A DNA stretch of 64,000 nucleotides, from the NCBI GenBank assembly GCA_026419785.1, contig JAODTK010005681.1:1-64000 (forward strand), given 5' to 3'. Under the pieces are notes generated by a model. It was given only the letters and a program-made list of their open reading frames with translations, had not been told where the DNA came from and searched no databases. Shown here piece by piece: positions 45,681 to 57,749 of this stretch. Every line of letters begins with the position of its first letter. Within the stretch, counting starts at the first letter, position 1. This DNA is from Sclerodactyla briareus (taxonomy: Eukaryota > Echinodermata > Holothuroidea > Dendrochirotida > Sclerodactylidae). Position numbers and translations under genes: made by a program.

Positions 45681-46521
45681 CACTAGTCGCTAACTTGTGA
45701 CTGAGTATATCCCGTTTCCCTACACATATCACATGTGTGATTTATGGTACCGGAATACACAACAGTCGCAAGTCAGGAACGAGCGCACACAGAGATCGAG
45801 CGGACAAGTACAAGATACAAGAAAAGTATTAATCTATTGCGGGTTGAATATTTTCAGCAGATAGGACCATAAACAAAAAAACGAGATGCTCTTTATTGAA
45901 AATTCAAACCAACATTAGACAGAATTGTACTACTACTATATCAAAACTTTTGCGAGAAGTTGCTGCATTCCACTCACCTCGTGAACACCGTGTAGCCCAG
46001 GGTAGTATTAACAATGCTTATGGAGCTGCAGTACAGCTTGTGCTGTTACACGTAACGGTGCATACACGAATGTTGCCTTGCCCGCTGCAGTTTCAATACA
46101 TAATTTGAGGCCTACTCAAACGGTACACCTACAGAAACGGGCTCAAGGCTACCCTACCATAACAAGGACAACTTTAACAAACGGTACTCTTTTGGGCGGG
46201 GGAGCTGGGAATTGGTCGCTTATGAAAAGTCATTGAAGGAGTTTAGATCAGTATAGTTATTTTTTTTATTTTTTTTTTATTGGCCTAGGCCCTAGACCTC
46301 AAACTGAATTTTCTCACTAGCCCGACGGGCAGCTGCAGCTGATCCAGTGTGTATTCACACTGCGTGTGAGGGCGGATTTGCGTGTGACTGTGCGTTGGGT
46401 AGCATGCAGGTGTGCCGCTCTTCTTCTAAAAAATAAAACCTCCCACCTCCTTGATTCGCGCACGGCCTACCCACCCACGTCTGTCACGAAATGCTACACA
46501 CTGGGCATGGAGGTAACTTAC
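45681..46521. other. ANO8-like intron, no feature recognised
   Basis: Nothing assigned. The exon coding the FQFVNSY helix should follow 46522 on the minus strand (lower coordinates) but was not seen. Confidence 0.3.
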
Positions 46522-46674
46522 GAATATGAGCTTGGCAATAAGATGGTTCTCGTAGGTCGACTGCAGCCTGTAATTCTCCTGATCGTTGAGCCAGATGGCG
46601 ATCTTCTCTTGTACAAGTGCTCGCTGAGTATCGTCACGATCGCTAGGATGAACTTCGGGATGTACGCAACAAGC
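46522..46674 (-). CDS. ANO8: ANO8-like anoctamin exon (IAIWLNDQENYR)
   Basis: Minus strand, 153 bp from an acceptor near 'ctctcatgaag' to a consensus donor ATATTC|GTAAGT. One frame reads RLVAYIPKFILAIVTILSE, then His-Leu-Tyr-Lys; after one frame slip it reads IAIWLNDQENYRLQSTYEN and HLIAKLIF. This is the strongly conserved block 'RF.PK..LA......Y.K.AIWLND.ENYR..S.YE.HLI.K' of ANO8/ANO10, before the FQFVNSYLSLFYIAF helix. The match is closer to ANO8 than to ANO1-7, which have a T-x-T/F-x-E type motif here. Confidence is high because the run is long and ends precisely at a donor. Confidence 0.88.
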
Positions 46675-47639
46675 CTTCATGAGAGATGACAGGAATTGAA
46701 CAATGTCTGTCAGTTGGATTTGTCGAAATATCCCTGACGACTAGTAAGTCGGACAAATGTATTTGGACTCTGCAAGTATTATCCATGATAACAATATTAA
46801 TATATGGTTATTCACTTTACTGAAATTATCACTGTTGTAGAATACCAAGCAGGCTCCACACGTTTTTTTAATTTTTTATTCAGCCATACCAATGCAGGTT
46901 ATGCTCAGGTTCCACGCACGTCCTTGATAGAGGAGATTAAGTGCCTTGCCTGAAGGCACACAAATCCACTGACAGGGTTATGACAGATATACACAATGTC
47001 CTCAAGGTTTGAGTAAAACTGTAATTTTTATATCTTCAAGTCTTGGGGCTATGTCGCACAGTGGGATCTAATTGATCTACTCAGCAATTCCTTTCCACAT
47101 TCCATCTGTTCTTGTGAGCCTTATTAAAATTACAGCTCCATTCAGCTTTGAAATATTCGAGAAATAGGCATCAATGATATTGAAAATGAATGCCATCGTT
47201 CCATACCTCACCTACAAGAAGATCTCCAGTCAAAATTACAGCACCTGAATCATTTTTATTTTGGAGAAAATGGTGATCAGTTTGCGATTAAAAAATATAT
47301 CTATTGGGAGAAAGGAAGGAAGGAAAATGGTGATCAGTTTGCCAATTTTCAAAAAAGGCCAGCTGGCAGTAACAAATATATTTGTTTAGCTACAGGGACC
47401 CATTCCACGAAGTTAGGAATTTTGACCTACTTTCAACTGACTTTCTCCCAATTGTAGTTTTTATATATCAGTAAAACACGGCAATCGCCCCAGTAGGTCT
47501 AGCCTGGTTGGCGGTCAGTGTTACTTCTATTAGTCCCATGCGAACAGCCTCTATCAGCGCACAGCCTCTAATCAGTACCAATTTCAAATTTGGTGAGGAC
47601 TGCTTATTGACCATGTTCTACACAGGAGTAAAAGTTTGT
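46675..47639. other. ANO8-like intron
   Basis: Contains a short direct repeat 'gaaaatggtgatcagtttgc' at about 47270 and 47323 separated by a GAAGGAAGG tract; otherwise nothing. Confidence 0.3.
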
Positions 47640-50600
47640 GGAATTGTGACTGAATTGCCTAAATTATGGCAAATTTAGGGCAATTTACCAAGAATTTCAC
47701 GAAATTCTGACCAACTTCTATTAGTGCATAAATTAGGACAAATTATACATGTTGAATGACCTCCATTGACCCTGAATATCCAAATAAACTAGAGCAGCAA
47801 TGGTTCTGTAGCTCATACCACACCAAATTGTTCCAAGCGACGAAGGTGTTAAATGTTCAAGATCATGAGACCAGGAAGGCATTTCAAACAATGGCCTATT
47901 GTGCCCCTGAACAACTTTTACATTGTCTTCATATGCCACGGATTTCGATAGCATCCATAACATTGTAACTCAGTTTGGTCAACGTCCTTCAAAGAATTGA
48001 CCTATTGAGAGAGACAAAGGCAATTTCACACAAAGGAACAGGTTAGGGGTCAAGCTGGATTCCACATCAATTGAAAATGCCTGTTTTGCTTCTTTTCATC
48101 AATTTTACTGTTTTAATTCTAACACAACTATATGATGTTGCATCCAAAATCTGCAAACCAGCTAGAAAGAACATTTCGCAATGTAACTACAGGAATTAAA
48201 CACATAATGATCTATATTGCCCATTTAATGACCTTTGACCCTGACCTTCAACACGTCAAACACGTCCATGGGTCAATAAATTGTGTCCAAGTTTGGTCGA
48301 CTCCGTCACAGAATGACTGTTTAGGGGCCAAAATAGGCCGTTCAAGTTCAAGGTTATTTCCTCTATCCCCAAAACAATTTTACAACGGAAATACATGCTT
48401 AACAATATAAAAAGTATAAAAAGTAGTCGGCCTAAAAACCTACATTGAGGACGTAGAGGAACCAGAAATAGTGAAAACTTTTCTAGTCTGGCACCTACGT
48501 AAATATAGCATAAAACTAACAGAAACGAAATGGTGTGATTTTGCAGGAGGGGGCGGGGCAAGGAGTTAGTTATAACATTAAGCATGAGTTACTTGGTTCA
48601 AGTCGTGGTATTAGTGTATGTTCCAGCAAATGATTTTAAGTTTTCTCTTGAACATACTTAGAGTTGGCAAATTTTTTAATGCAAGGGGCAGTGGAATTCC
48701 AGAAATTAACTAAATTAATAAACCTTATTAAAATTACTAGTATTGGGATGTCCCGAACAGTCAGGGTAGTATGGTTGATGAGCGAATGTCGATTTCGAGT
48801 GTTATAACCATGTATTAGAAGTTGTAATCATAAAAACCAAATAAGAATCAGGCAAAATGTCGTGGTGAAAGTTATATAGAAACATCCAAGGTTGGTGATG
48901 TATAAATCAGACATGGGTCAAAATCTTAAGTCTCTAAATAAGCAGGAGCCACTTGTCGATCGGGCCAGTTACAATATTTTCGGACAATTCTTTTTGTAAT
49001 TTATATACAGTTCCAAGAAGTTGAATTTCGGTGTATTGACCCATAATAGGAGGCTATAAATTAGATAAGGGAGTATAGTGATGTTTATTAGCATTAGGAG
49101 AAGTTTAGGGCAGAAATGTCTCAAGTCTTTGTATATTTAATTAACACCATTTGACCTAGAAATTGTTATGTCACGTTCCTCACATGTCCTTCCAATGTAA
49201 CGCTTAGTCTATAGTGATCCTAAGAAAAATTGTTGGACACGCTGGACAGAGTAGGATGGGTGTCGGGCCCAATTAATGGCCTGGACCAAAGATTCTGAAA
49301 AGCCTCTAGGTATGGTATTCATCATATGATTTTTTTTCTTTTTTTTTGTCGAACATCCCAGGTGGGGCACTTGCACCAAAAATGTAGGCGGCGGGAGCAT
49401 TTTTTCGTGATTGTACAGGTGGGCCCTCAAGCCGACACTGGGTTTCACTCCAAATTTCCTGAGAACCTTAAGTTACGGCTATTAGATCGTCATCATGACC
49501 GAACATCAACTATGCCCGAACATCAACAATTGAGCTTGTGCATCAAAAATTGTCGAAGCATTTTGCATGATGTAACATGATGGGCTTCCCAGGTTGACCC
49601 ACATTGGGCCTTGAGCTAGGAGTTCGCAAAAAAACACCACTAATCAAGGAGTTTTACATGCTGACTTTAAAGAAAAATCACTGCAACTTATGGGATGAGA
49701 TGCATTCAAAGTACCAACGTGTGAAATTCCATGGAATTTGATAAAATGGGCCTTCGGGCCCAGGTCAGACCTTGGAACAAATAATTCCTGAACACCCCAG
49801 AGGTCGGAAATGTTATTGACCATCATTATGACGAATGTCAGGCATGCGCACCAAGAGGAGGAGCTTTTGCATCATTCCACATGTGGGACATCGGGCCACC
49901 ACTGGGCCTTGGGTCCTAAATTCCTGAGAACCCCGATGGTACGGCTATTACACCGTCATAATGATAGAACATCAGCACTATGCATTAACATTTGCAGCAG
50001 CGACAAGATGCTTGCGGTATTTCACTAATGGGCCCTATGGCCCAAACTGTGCCATGGGCACAAAACTTCATGAAACATCCTCCATGGGACCCTCTACCCA
50101 AAATAACATTCATGTAACTTGTAAATAAATGGAAGCTTGTGGGAGGCGAGATGCATTTCAAGTACATTGTGTGGAAATTTCAAAATGGGGCATCAGGCCC
50201 ATTGGGACCTGGGAACAAAAATCTGAACAACCCCAAAAGTATGGCTGATAGACATCATTATGACAGAACATCAAGCGTGTGGCACCAACAATTGTAGGAG
50301 GAGATACGTTTTGAAATGTCACACATAATGGCATATAGCCCCTTAATGGCCCTTTGGACCTGACCCTCACAAGGTCAAATCCCATGAATCAAGAAACATT
50401 GTGTCCATGTTTGGTCGACATCCATCACAGAATGGACCGTTTGGGGGCTAGAAGCAATTGTTGACAATGGATAGATGATAGATAGAGTGAAATGCATATG
50501 TTAATAGCTCAACCAGCAAGCTGGTTTGAGCTAAAAATTGGAAACCACTCAGGTACAAACACACCCACAAAGTTTTAATGAAAATCCAAGCAACTTAAAG

Positions 50601-50800
50601 ATTTCACAAAATTATGCAATGTAGGTATGTTGAAGACCTCCACTGACCCCCGATGCTTGTTAAAAAAGTTTGGGACTGAAGGTAGAGCATATTTACCAAG
50701 TTTCGCGAAAATCCAACAAACTTTGAATTTCGTATCAATGATGCAAATTAGACGACTAAATTTACCATATTTTTATGCTGAAAAATTTATTCAGTTCATC
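47640..50800 (+). repeat. Composite diverged repeat block
   Basis: Three relationships are visible. 47755-48110 matches 31725-32160 in direct orientation. 48120-49800 matches 1550-2460 in reverse. 47690-47760 ('accaagaatttcacgaaat', 'tgacctccattgaccctgaa') recurs at 50690-50720 and 50630-50660. Within 49370-50300 a ~200-bp motif ('catttgtgcatcaaaaattg', 'tgggcct..ggcccaa', 'cctgagaacc', 'gatcgtcatcatgaccgaac') recurs four or five times. No coding capacity is apparent. Confidence 0.55.
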
Positions 50801-52265
50801 TAACTTATATCCCGCATCATTGTGTCAAACCAGTCACCATAGACCACAGGTTCATCCGTAATCTTGCTAACGAGCCTAAATAATAAAATTACATAAAAAT
50901 AGGCCAATTAACAACCCTGATGTACTGAAAATTTTGCGCAATTGCACTAACGTTCGAAGATTCCGCTACGAGAAGTGTGACACACACACAAGGCAAGCCA
51001 TAGTGGACTCTAAGTCTCCGTCGGAATTTCATGTCAGGTGAGGGACAAACAATGGATACTACAGTATGGGTAGCTACTTGGCTGGAGGAGGCCATGAAAT
51101 AAAGGCTGAATGGAGCTTTAAATACCAATGGATTACCCAGATTTAGCAAATCATTATAGGATTGCGGTAATTCCCCCGCCCAATTAGGCAAAAAAGTTTA
51201 AGCTTACGAGGCTATTGCTCATCTCCACGACCTCACCCAAAACTCTGAGCCTATAAAATTAAAGAGTGGGTTTCTGAACTGCTAGTTCCACCTGTTTTAT
51301 GATCAAGTGGTTGTGTTGTTTTCTTCTCTGAATGAGATATATTCAGTTGTTTCAACCAAACTAATCTGAGGACAATGCAGGAAGAGCAGGGATTTGTCTG
51401 TCAGTAAATGATACTATCAGAATGAAAATTCATCGTAGGGGAAGGGAGGAATTGGCCAGCCTCTAAGTGTCCACACATTAAATGGCACTGACCAGTGAGA
51501 AGCGGCTACCTTCAAATTCCTCGGGACAGACATGTTGACCATTGACAGCCAAGTTCTGTACATATCTGCTCAAAGTCAAATGTATAGGCACATTTAAATT
51601 ACCTCCGTGACCTGAACCCTACCTCTCCTTTTTTTTACATCCATGAACTAATGCTGGAATAATGCATAATAACCATGCAAATATAACGCATCAAATTACC
51701 GCCTGGGACCCCAAATCTATGATCGTTTCTCAGAACCAGCGGAAGACCATTCCACTAAGTCCACCAAATCTGACACTTCATAAAAAATTTGTGTGAATTA
51801 GGAAAGACTAATCATCAGCCAATTCTTACGATGAAGGTTAATCCAGTTCCATACCATCCACTCTGTTCCTATATAAGAAACCACATAGGCCTTTCAGGAT
51901 CATCATGTTCTCGTTGACCAGCTAAAACAATAACTACGTGAATATGCATTGTCATCGTAGCAACAGGCAAACAAATGCAGGCATCTCTGAATGGACTTGA
52001 ATGGGGAGAAAACCGCCTCGTAGATCAATAATGATAGGTATAACGTCACGATGACATGTTAATGCACGTTCTGATATACCATGGGCGATATTGTTTGCTG
52101 TAACTTCATACAACTGGAAAGGTACCAAACTGAGACAAGTTTAACCTCAAAATTTGAGTAATAGGGTATTGAAATACACTCGTTTCATTATGTGAAGTTT
52201 TAGAGCAACTTGACTGCTAATCTAGAAATTCTTAAACTTCATAGACAAACAGATTGTCATTACTT
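50801..52265. other. ANO8-like intron, no feature recognised
   Basis: A 100-codon minus open stretch (50889-51191) has no recognised likeness or splice context. Confidence 0.3.
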
Positions 52266-52269
52266 TGCC

Positions 52270-52625
52270 AGAGGTTGTTGATAATAATAAGTAAGATCTT
52301 ATATTGCGCTTTATACCGTAATAGTACAGGTCAGAGCGCTGAAGGCCCCCTGGTCAATAGTAACTATGGCCCCCCCACTATAGTGCACATCTCGAGATAT
52401 ACCAATCCTGACAACTGCCACTGGTTGCCCCACAACAGGGCCCCGGGGAAATTTCATCACATGGCTGCCGTTATCAGTGCACTTGTGATACAAGTGACCT
52501 CTTAGAGGTTGCCAATAATGGCCTGGAATGACAAGTCAACAGAGTAGTAAAGCGCCTGCCCAAGTAACTCAGAACCTTTCGATCACAAGTTCTAAACTCT
52601 ACCGACTGAGCTATGGATCTGCAAT
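52270..52625 (-). mobile_element. tRNA-derived SINE, family B-like
   Basis: On the minus strand the head (52618 downward) reads 'atagctcagtcggtagag', an excellent A box, followed by a degraded B-box region ('gatcgaaaggttctgag'). The left end has 'aataataagtaagatcttat' and 'ttgcgctttataccg', the GCGCTTTATA-type tail motif of family B. The middle differs enough from the 33.0-kb copy that it may be a subfamily. Confidence 0.65.
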
Positions 52626-52869
52626 CTGTTGACAATGATGCATTCATCAGAATAGTTATTTACCCTAATTAAGCCATAATCTCATCAGAACGAGAACATC
52701 CAGCCCAATGATAGGTACAAAATACTAAAGATCACTTCTGACCATTCCAGAGGATACTCTGCAACACGCGAGCTGACAAACACATGACGCACACATGACA
52801 AGTGGACACGAGTCTTCATCTATCCTTTGCCTAGGCGAGGCAAGTGAAAACGTGCCAATGGATAATCAC
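52626..52869. other. Short intron segment
   Basis: Nothing recognised. Confidence 0.3.
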
Positions 52870-53063
52870 CTGGGATAGACACCCTCACTGATCTGGTCGT
52901 GACAAACTCTTGGAGACTCAAAGATACAGAAGGCATCAGCGAACGTCAACAGCTACAGAGGAGGAACAGGGGTGGTGCCGAAAGCGTAACGGAAGACGTG
53001 ACGCTTCCAGGCTGGGTAGTAGGGTTCCAGGCGGTTGGAGACTGGATTCATCCGGGTTGTCCC
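52870..53063 (-). CDS. ANO8: ANO8-like anoctamin exon (NRLEPYYPAWKR and TM2)
   Basis: Minus strand, acceptor 'attattgcag' then Gly-Thr-Thr-Arg-Met-Asn-Pro-Val-Ser and NRLEPYYPAWKRHVFRYAF, matching the 'RG.RR.SPIT...E.YYP.WKR' stretch between TM1 and TM2 of ANO8. After frame slips the remaining ~100 bp give hydrophobic text and F-C-I-F-E-(L)-Q-E-F-V, fitting the end of the TM2 hairpin ('F.LQE.V' in ANO8). Donor CCCAG|GTGATT. At least two indels break the frame, both near runs of identical bases or dinucleotides. Confidence 0.82.
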
Positions 53064-53717
53064 CTGCAATAATAGATACAAAAAATTCTCGATGATTCCA
53101 ATAGATGAAGATTTCATACACAGCACAAGACACCATAGATGTGTGGCTTCATGTATACTTAAATGAGCTGCAATTGGTTTGGGGTTCAGAGACAAGTTTA
53201 TGTAGAGCAAAAAATGATCCAATCAAATAGAACCAAACATTAATTCCATGGCATATCTTCCTCATATAGCAATTCAATATCCTTATTGACGAGTGGCGTG
53301 ATATTATGTAATTTCATCCCATCATACAGTCTATTCCCTCCTGAAGAAACCTTCTCCCCTCCAGAAAACTGTGATTTTACATCCATACTGCAGCGACTGC
53401 ACACATTCATAAGCGAAGGGACTACTAAAATATCTTCGTTTGAAAAGTATTTCGATTGAGACGAGAGTATTTTCTCAGTTGTGATCGTAATCAATTGAAC
53501 ACTGCTTTAGCATCGATTACTTGCACCTTGCATATCTGTTAAACAATATGGCAAAAATATCTGTATTGCAAATATATCGCCCCCTATAATTCAGAATCTT
53601 GATATTCTTCTAGTTCAACAATCATGTTATCAGAAGTTTAGGATAGGACCTCAACCTCCACAGGGGAATGATGCCCCCCCCCCTCGAGTTGTATGGGACA
53701 GCAAAAAAACAGCATAC

Positions 53718-53869
53718 CTAACATGGTCTGGGCTCAGAGTAACTCATGTTGAATCCGTGTCCCCCAGTGGAACGCCAGCTCTGCACTCCTACGCTTCCAA
53801 GTCTCAAGAAGAGAGAGGCCCAGATTGATGTGAAGATGGTGAAGAGATGAAACTCCAGTCTTGGACCGT
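53718..53869 (-). CDS. ANO8: ANO8-like anoctamin exon (WKRRSAELAFHWGT)
   Basis: Minus strand, acceptor 'cgttccctcag', then Leu-Phe-Thr-Ile-Phe-Thr-Ser-Ile-Trp-Ala-Ser-Leu-Phe, a frame change, and ETWKRRSAELAFHWGT. The end reads Met-Ser-Tyr-Ser-Glu-Pro-Arg-Pro before a donor at TTAG|GTATGC. The ANO8 family has 'FNVIWSTLFLE.WKRRGAELAYKWGT...EEPRPQ(Y/F)RG' here. The next exon (53063) starts with the Gly of 'RG', so order and phase agree. Confidence 0.85.
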
Positions 53870-54761
53870 CTGAGGGAACGATTCATCAAACGGAAAAAAG
53901 GGAAGTTCAGAGAATACGTGGTGAACAGTGCCCAGCTGGGTGGGTGGGGGTTACAAATTGTTATAATGGTTAGAGACCCCAAAGTGCTCTGATGATAGTT
54001 GGTTGTGCTGTGAAAAAAATAATAATGGTGCAGTCTTTGGAACCTCCGCAGACTTTAATAACCAGGTGAGCGACACCAAAAAACCAAGGGGGTTTGTGAA
54101 TGTGTCACATAACCCGTTGGAAGCAGGTAGGTTGGTGTACTCCACTGGTGAGTACCAAAGTTACGACTTCAAAAGAACGCACCATCGCACCATCCGTAGT
54201 GCCTAGGGCAAGAATTAACAGTAAAACAAAAGATACTGTATTCATGCAATAGACGGTGCAAATGCGCAAATGCAATCGCCGGAAACATGCGCGTTTTATC
54301 AGGATGGTCGTCTCGCGGAACTGCTACACGTGTTAAGTGATGCTACACTACTACAGATACCAAAAGTCTAGCTTGGGAGTGCTGATTTTACTTACCTTTC
54401 AATCATTTACAGGACAACCAGTGTGCAAAATCTGTCAAAAAGTGATGAACTGTTTTACAGATACTAACACAATTTTGTAAGCTATTCAAACTAGTATAGA
54501 TCGTTAAATGACCGGAGTGCATTTATGTCCTATCGAAGGTATTTGGTCAGTGTGCAATTGGTGTTCGACCAGTGTGTCTCTATTAAGGTTAAAAAAATCA
54601 TAAATCTTGCAAGATTCCAGGGTGTTCTATTAGGGCAAGAGCTTCTATTAGAATGAATACGGTCATTCATGTCAAACGATATTTCTGCCATTACTTTGCC
54701 CTCTTTGAAATGAGAAGTACTGACAGGATGAAGTTGGACAGGGACTTCATAAGATACTAAC
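53870..54761. other. ANO8-like intron
   Basis: No other feature recognised; 54003-54206 (plus) is a 67-codon chance frame. Confidence 0.3.
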
Positions 54762-54889
54762 CGGAATTTGATGAATAAAATTACCAAATAGGCCGACGAG
54801 AGCTGGAATATCAACCAATTTTGTTGTAGGTGCCCAGATAGGCGCAGTACAAAGTAGACCCTGACCCCGAAATAGTTCAGCACTCTCAT
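54762..54889 (-). CDS. ANO8: ANO8-like anoctamin exon (NYFG..V.FYF, TM1)
   Basis: Minus strand, acceptor 'cttttttacag' then LNYFGVRVYFV and, across two frame slips, CAYLGTYNK-Trp-Leu-Ile-Phe-Pro-Ala-Leu-Val-Gly-Leu-Phe. This is the anoctamin signature at the start of TM1 ('I..YFG..VA.YFAWLG.YT..L..PA..GL'). Two donors are possible: GTAATT after 54785, or GTTAGT after 54762, which adds Gly-Asn-Phe-Ile-His-Gln-Ile-Pro; I chose the longer because GTTAGT is the better site. N-terminal exons should lie above 54.9 kb but were not identified. Confidence 0.78.
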
Positions 54890-55309
54890 CTGTAAAAAAG
54901 AAATGATACTGTATGGATAATCAAATGTAATTCTTATTATTGACCAACTCATTGATAAAAGATTTTTACTATCTGAGCAATATGCCTGAAAGGAGTCAAT
55001 ATGGCTGAAGTGAGCCATTCAAACCTTACATTCACTCATGATACTAGAGCTGCTTCATTATGTGGCAATTTCATTATAAATCGATATGGCAAATATAGAA
55101 TGATAACGCTTATATCATTCACAGATCCGCTGCTTCCACTGAGCAATATGCATATTAATTTGATGGAAACTTACGTACCGTGCACTCAGGACAAGTGGGT
55201 TTTTTTTGTTTAACATCTTCTCCTGCCCTAATGTGGATTGAAGTGAGCCCGTCACAAGTAATGGGAGGTAGCTGTTGGAGCATGGACTTGGATCAATTCC
55301 TTTTTTTTA

Positions 55310-55615
55310 TCTGTCTACATTGCATCCATTGTCAGCGGGATCCTCTCACCAGGTACACAGAATAAGGCAATACCTCTTTTGGCGGTACCTTAATGTGGGG
55401 GTTGGGTAATCTAGCAGACGGCAACTTGCAAATTGCCGACCCATCGTTTGTCCCTATTCCAATTCCTCGTGCTGAGCGTCCAGAGAGAAAACAACAGGTA
55501 ACCATTTTCAAGTCTTTGGTAAGACCCGACTGGGGATCGAACCCTGGTCTACTGGATGGAAGGCCGATCTCTCTACCACTGTGACAACCACTCGGAAGCA
55601 GCCTTCTCAAGGACG
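55310..55615 (-). mobile_element. tRNA-derived SINE, family A, best-preserved head
   Basis: On the minus strand, from about 55590, 'cacagtggtagagagatcgg' (A-box-like) is followed by GGGTTCGATCCCC (a perfect B box). The body then reads the reverse complement of 'ctgagcgtccagagagaaaa', 'ggcaacttgcaaattgcc' and 'cctcttttggcggtacctta'. It matches 3400-3740 in inverse orientation. Confidence 0.72.
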
Positions 55616-57749
55616 ATCGTCTAGATAACACTCAAATTTCTCAAATACGGTCAAAATTATGGTAGTATCATTTTATATGGTACGCCTTAACCATTTCCAA
55701 ACATGGAAGGGACTCCGTCCTGTCGGTATAGACAATTCGCCTCTGTGTGCTCGAAGACTTGATATTTGATTTTGTATCCAAGTGAAATTTTGGTTCTGAA
55801 TTTGGTATTCCCCCTATAGTCTCTTCGTTTCATTTTCCAGGAAGAAGGTGAAGCAAACTGACCTATTTTCGTATGCAATGTTAGGCTACAATACAAACTG
55901 CTCTGAAGCTTCAACAAACCTCTGTAGAATACTGTGTGATTATTATCATCCATACAGAGACAGGTATATAAGTTGAATATGAAACTTGAAACAGTGTGAT
56001 TCTCTTAGACAACCAAATGGTTTGCTTTGCTAGGATTTCTGCACCATGACTTCTTGAGTCTTTCAGGTTTCCTTAATCGTGAAGAGGCAGGAGTTAGCTG
56101 ATGACGCCACGAGACATCAACCTGGAAAGTCACATACAGGAGATATTATGTCATACAATTAATTTTTTATTTTTTCATCATGTCTCACATTCCGGTAGCA
56201 CATCCATTAAATTCTATGCTTTGAGAAAACGAACCCAGTCCAGTCGCATTACAATAGCATTGAATTATTACTTTTGAAAAACATAAAAAAAAACCCATGG
56301 GTCTCTTATCAAATTGATTTCTAATTTCTACTAGTTATGGAAAAACTAGCTGAGGAGAAACAGAAAAGCATCATGCCAAACCGACGTTCATACAATCTAC
56401 ATCTTTCCGTATGGTTATATACCTTTGAATTTTATTGCATTTTTAAATGCGCAAGATTGAGAAGCATCCCATCATGCAATATTCGATAGGTCACCCGCAA
56501 TATTCTTTGTTTCTAATGACTTTTACACATTGATTCCAACTTGTAAAAATAATACTTCAGGAGATAGAATAGCGATGGTGGGTTGGTAGGTGTCATGTTT
56601 ATTTAGGTGAGAGAGAAACCCAGAACGTTGCAGAATGTTGTGTTATTGAACACATGAAACGTGGACTACATACATATTTTTAGCGTTGTTCAACTGTGAC
56701 TCATGCACTATTGCACAAAACAGGTATTCACTCTAATTCTTTCTCTGCAGAATGGAGACCAAACGTTGATTTGAAGGCTATAACCCACAAGGAACAATCA
56801 TATCGAAATGGGGGTTTGGACCTATATTAGATATACTTTTGTCCCAGAATGCAAAAACTAACCTGGTTTGTGGATACTACCATAATTGACCCCCAACCCA
56901 TTATGCTGTATACCAGCATCTAGCAATTTACAGAGTTCCGTCTGGCAACCCCATTGTCCTTAGTTTTGAGACAGGCTAAGGCGGAGAAATTCCACCACCC
57001 CCCAACATCAGAGACAAATACACTTCACAACTGCAAGCATGCCAGCGAAGAAACTTGGAAGATGTTGGTTCATCCTCACTTTAAATAGTTTGAGAGCTTT
57101 TTCAAATCCAAATTGCTTGACAAGCATACACTTTGTCGGACAAAATGATAAGTGGATGATGGGTTGCCAGACCGGTCACTGTGCAATTGCTTGATTACTC
57201 CTATTAGGGTGCAGGTCGTACGGGGTAAGAGGCAGTGCAATAATAATGGTATCCAAGTCCGCAGGTGACCTTCATTTTCCTATCCAAAGAATGGTGGGGG
57301 TGATGTGTTCTTAGTGGTGGATTTTATATTTGGGGGCTCGAACCACTTCATTGAACCAAGTTAGGAAAAGGGTAAATAAGCCATACAAGTGATTTTTAAC
57401 CATGTTATCTATCATATTCCCACTACAAAATAATTGTTGGGGTTTTCGACATCAGGACCCTCACCACCACGACGGCCAGAAATGTTTGTGCTAGTCCCGT
57501 TAGGAATGATAATAGCGTGGGGTGGGTGCAAAGGACATAGGGGCAGAGGTTGAAGTAAGTGAAATACCGTCATCTTAAACTGAAATTTGGCACACGTGCC
57601 CCCTAATGGAACCTAATTGGCTCAAAGTGGGTGTTCACCACATACTGGAGCCTGCCTACATTTTTTCAGAATGGCAAACAAGAATATGGTTAATGTGGTT
57701 TCTTGGAGTCATGAACCCAGAATCGAATGAAGATTTCATCTTTTCCTCC
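55616..57749. other. No gene or repeat recognised
   Basis: Searched on the minus strand for N-terminal anoctamin exons without success. AT-rich, with only short chance frames. Confidence 0.35.

Noticed and set aside
46366..46689. 107-codon plus-strand frame
   Set aside because: It is the antisense shadow of the anoctamin exon at 46522-46674.
54530..55018. 162-codon minus-strand frame taken as a single gene
   Set aside because: Only its middle (54889 to about 54762) is meaningful, as an anoctamin TM1 exon preceded by a polypyrimidine-AG acceptor; the rest is intron read through by chance.
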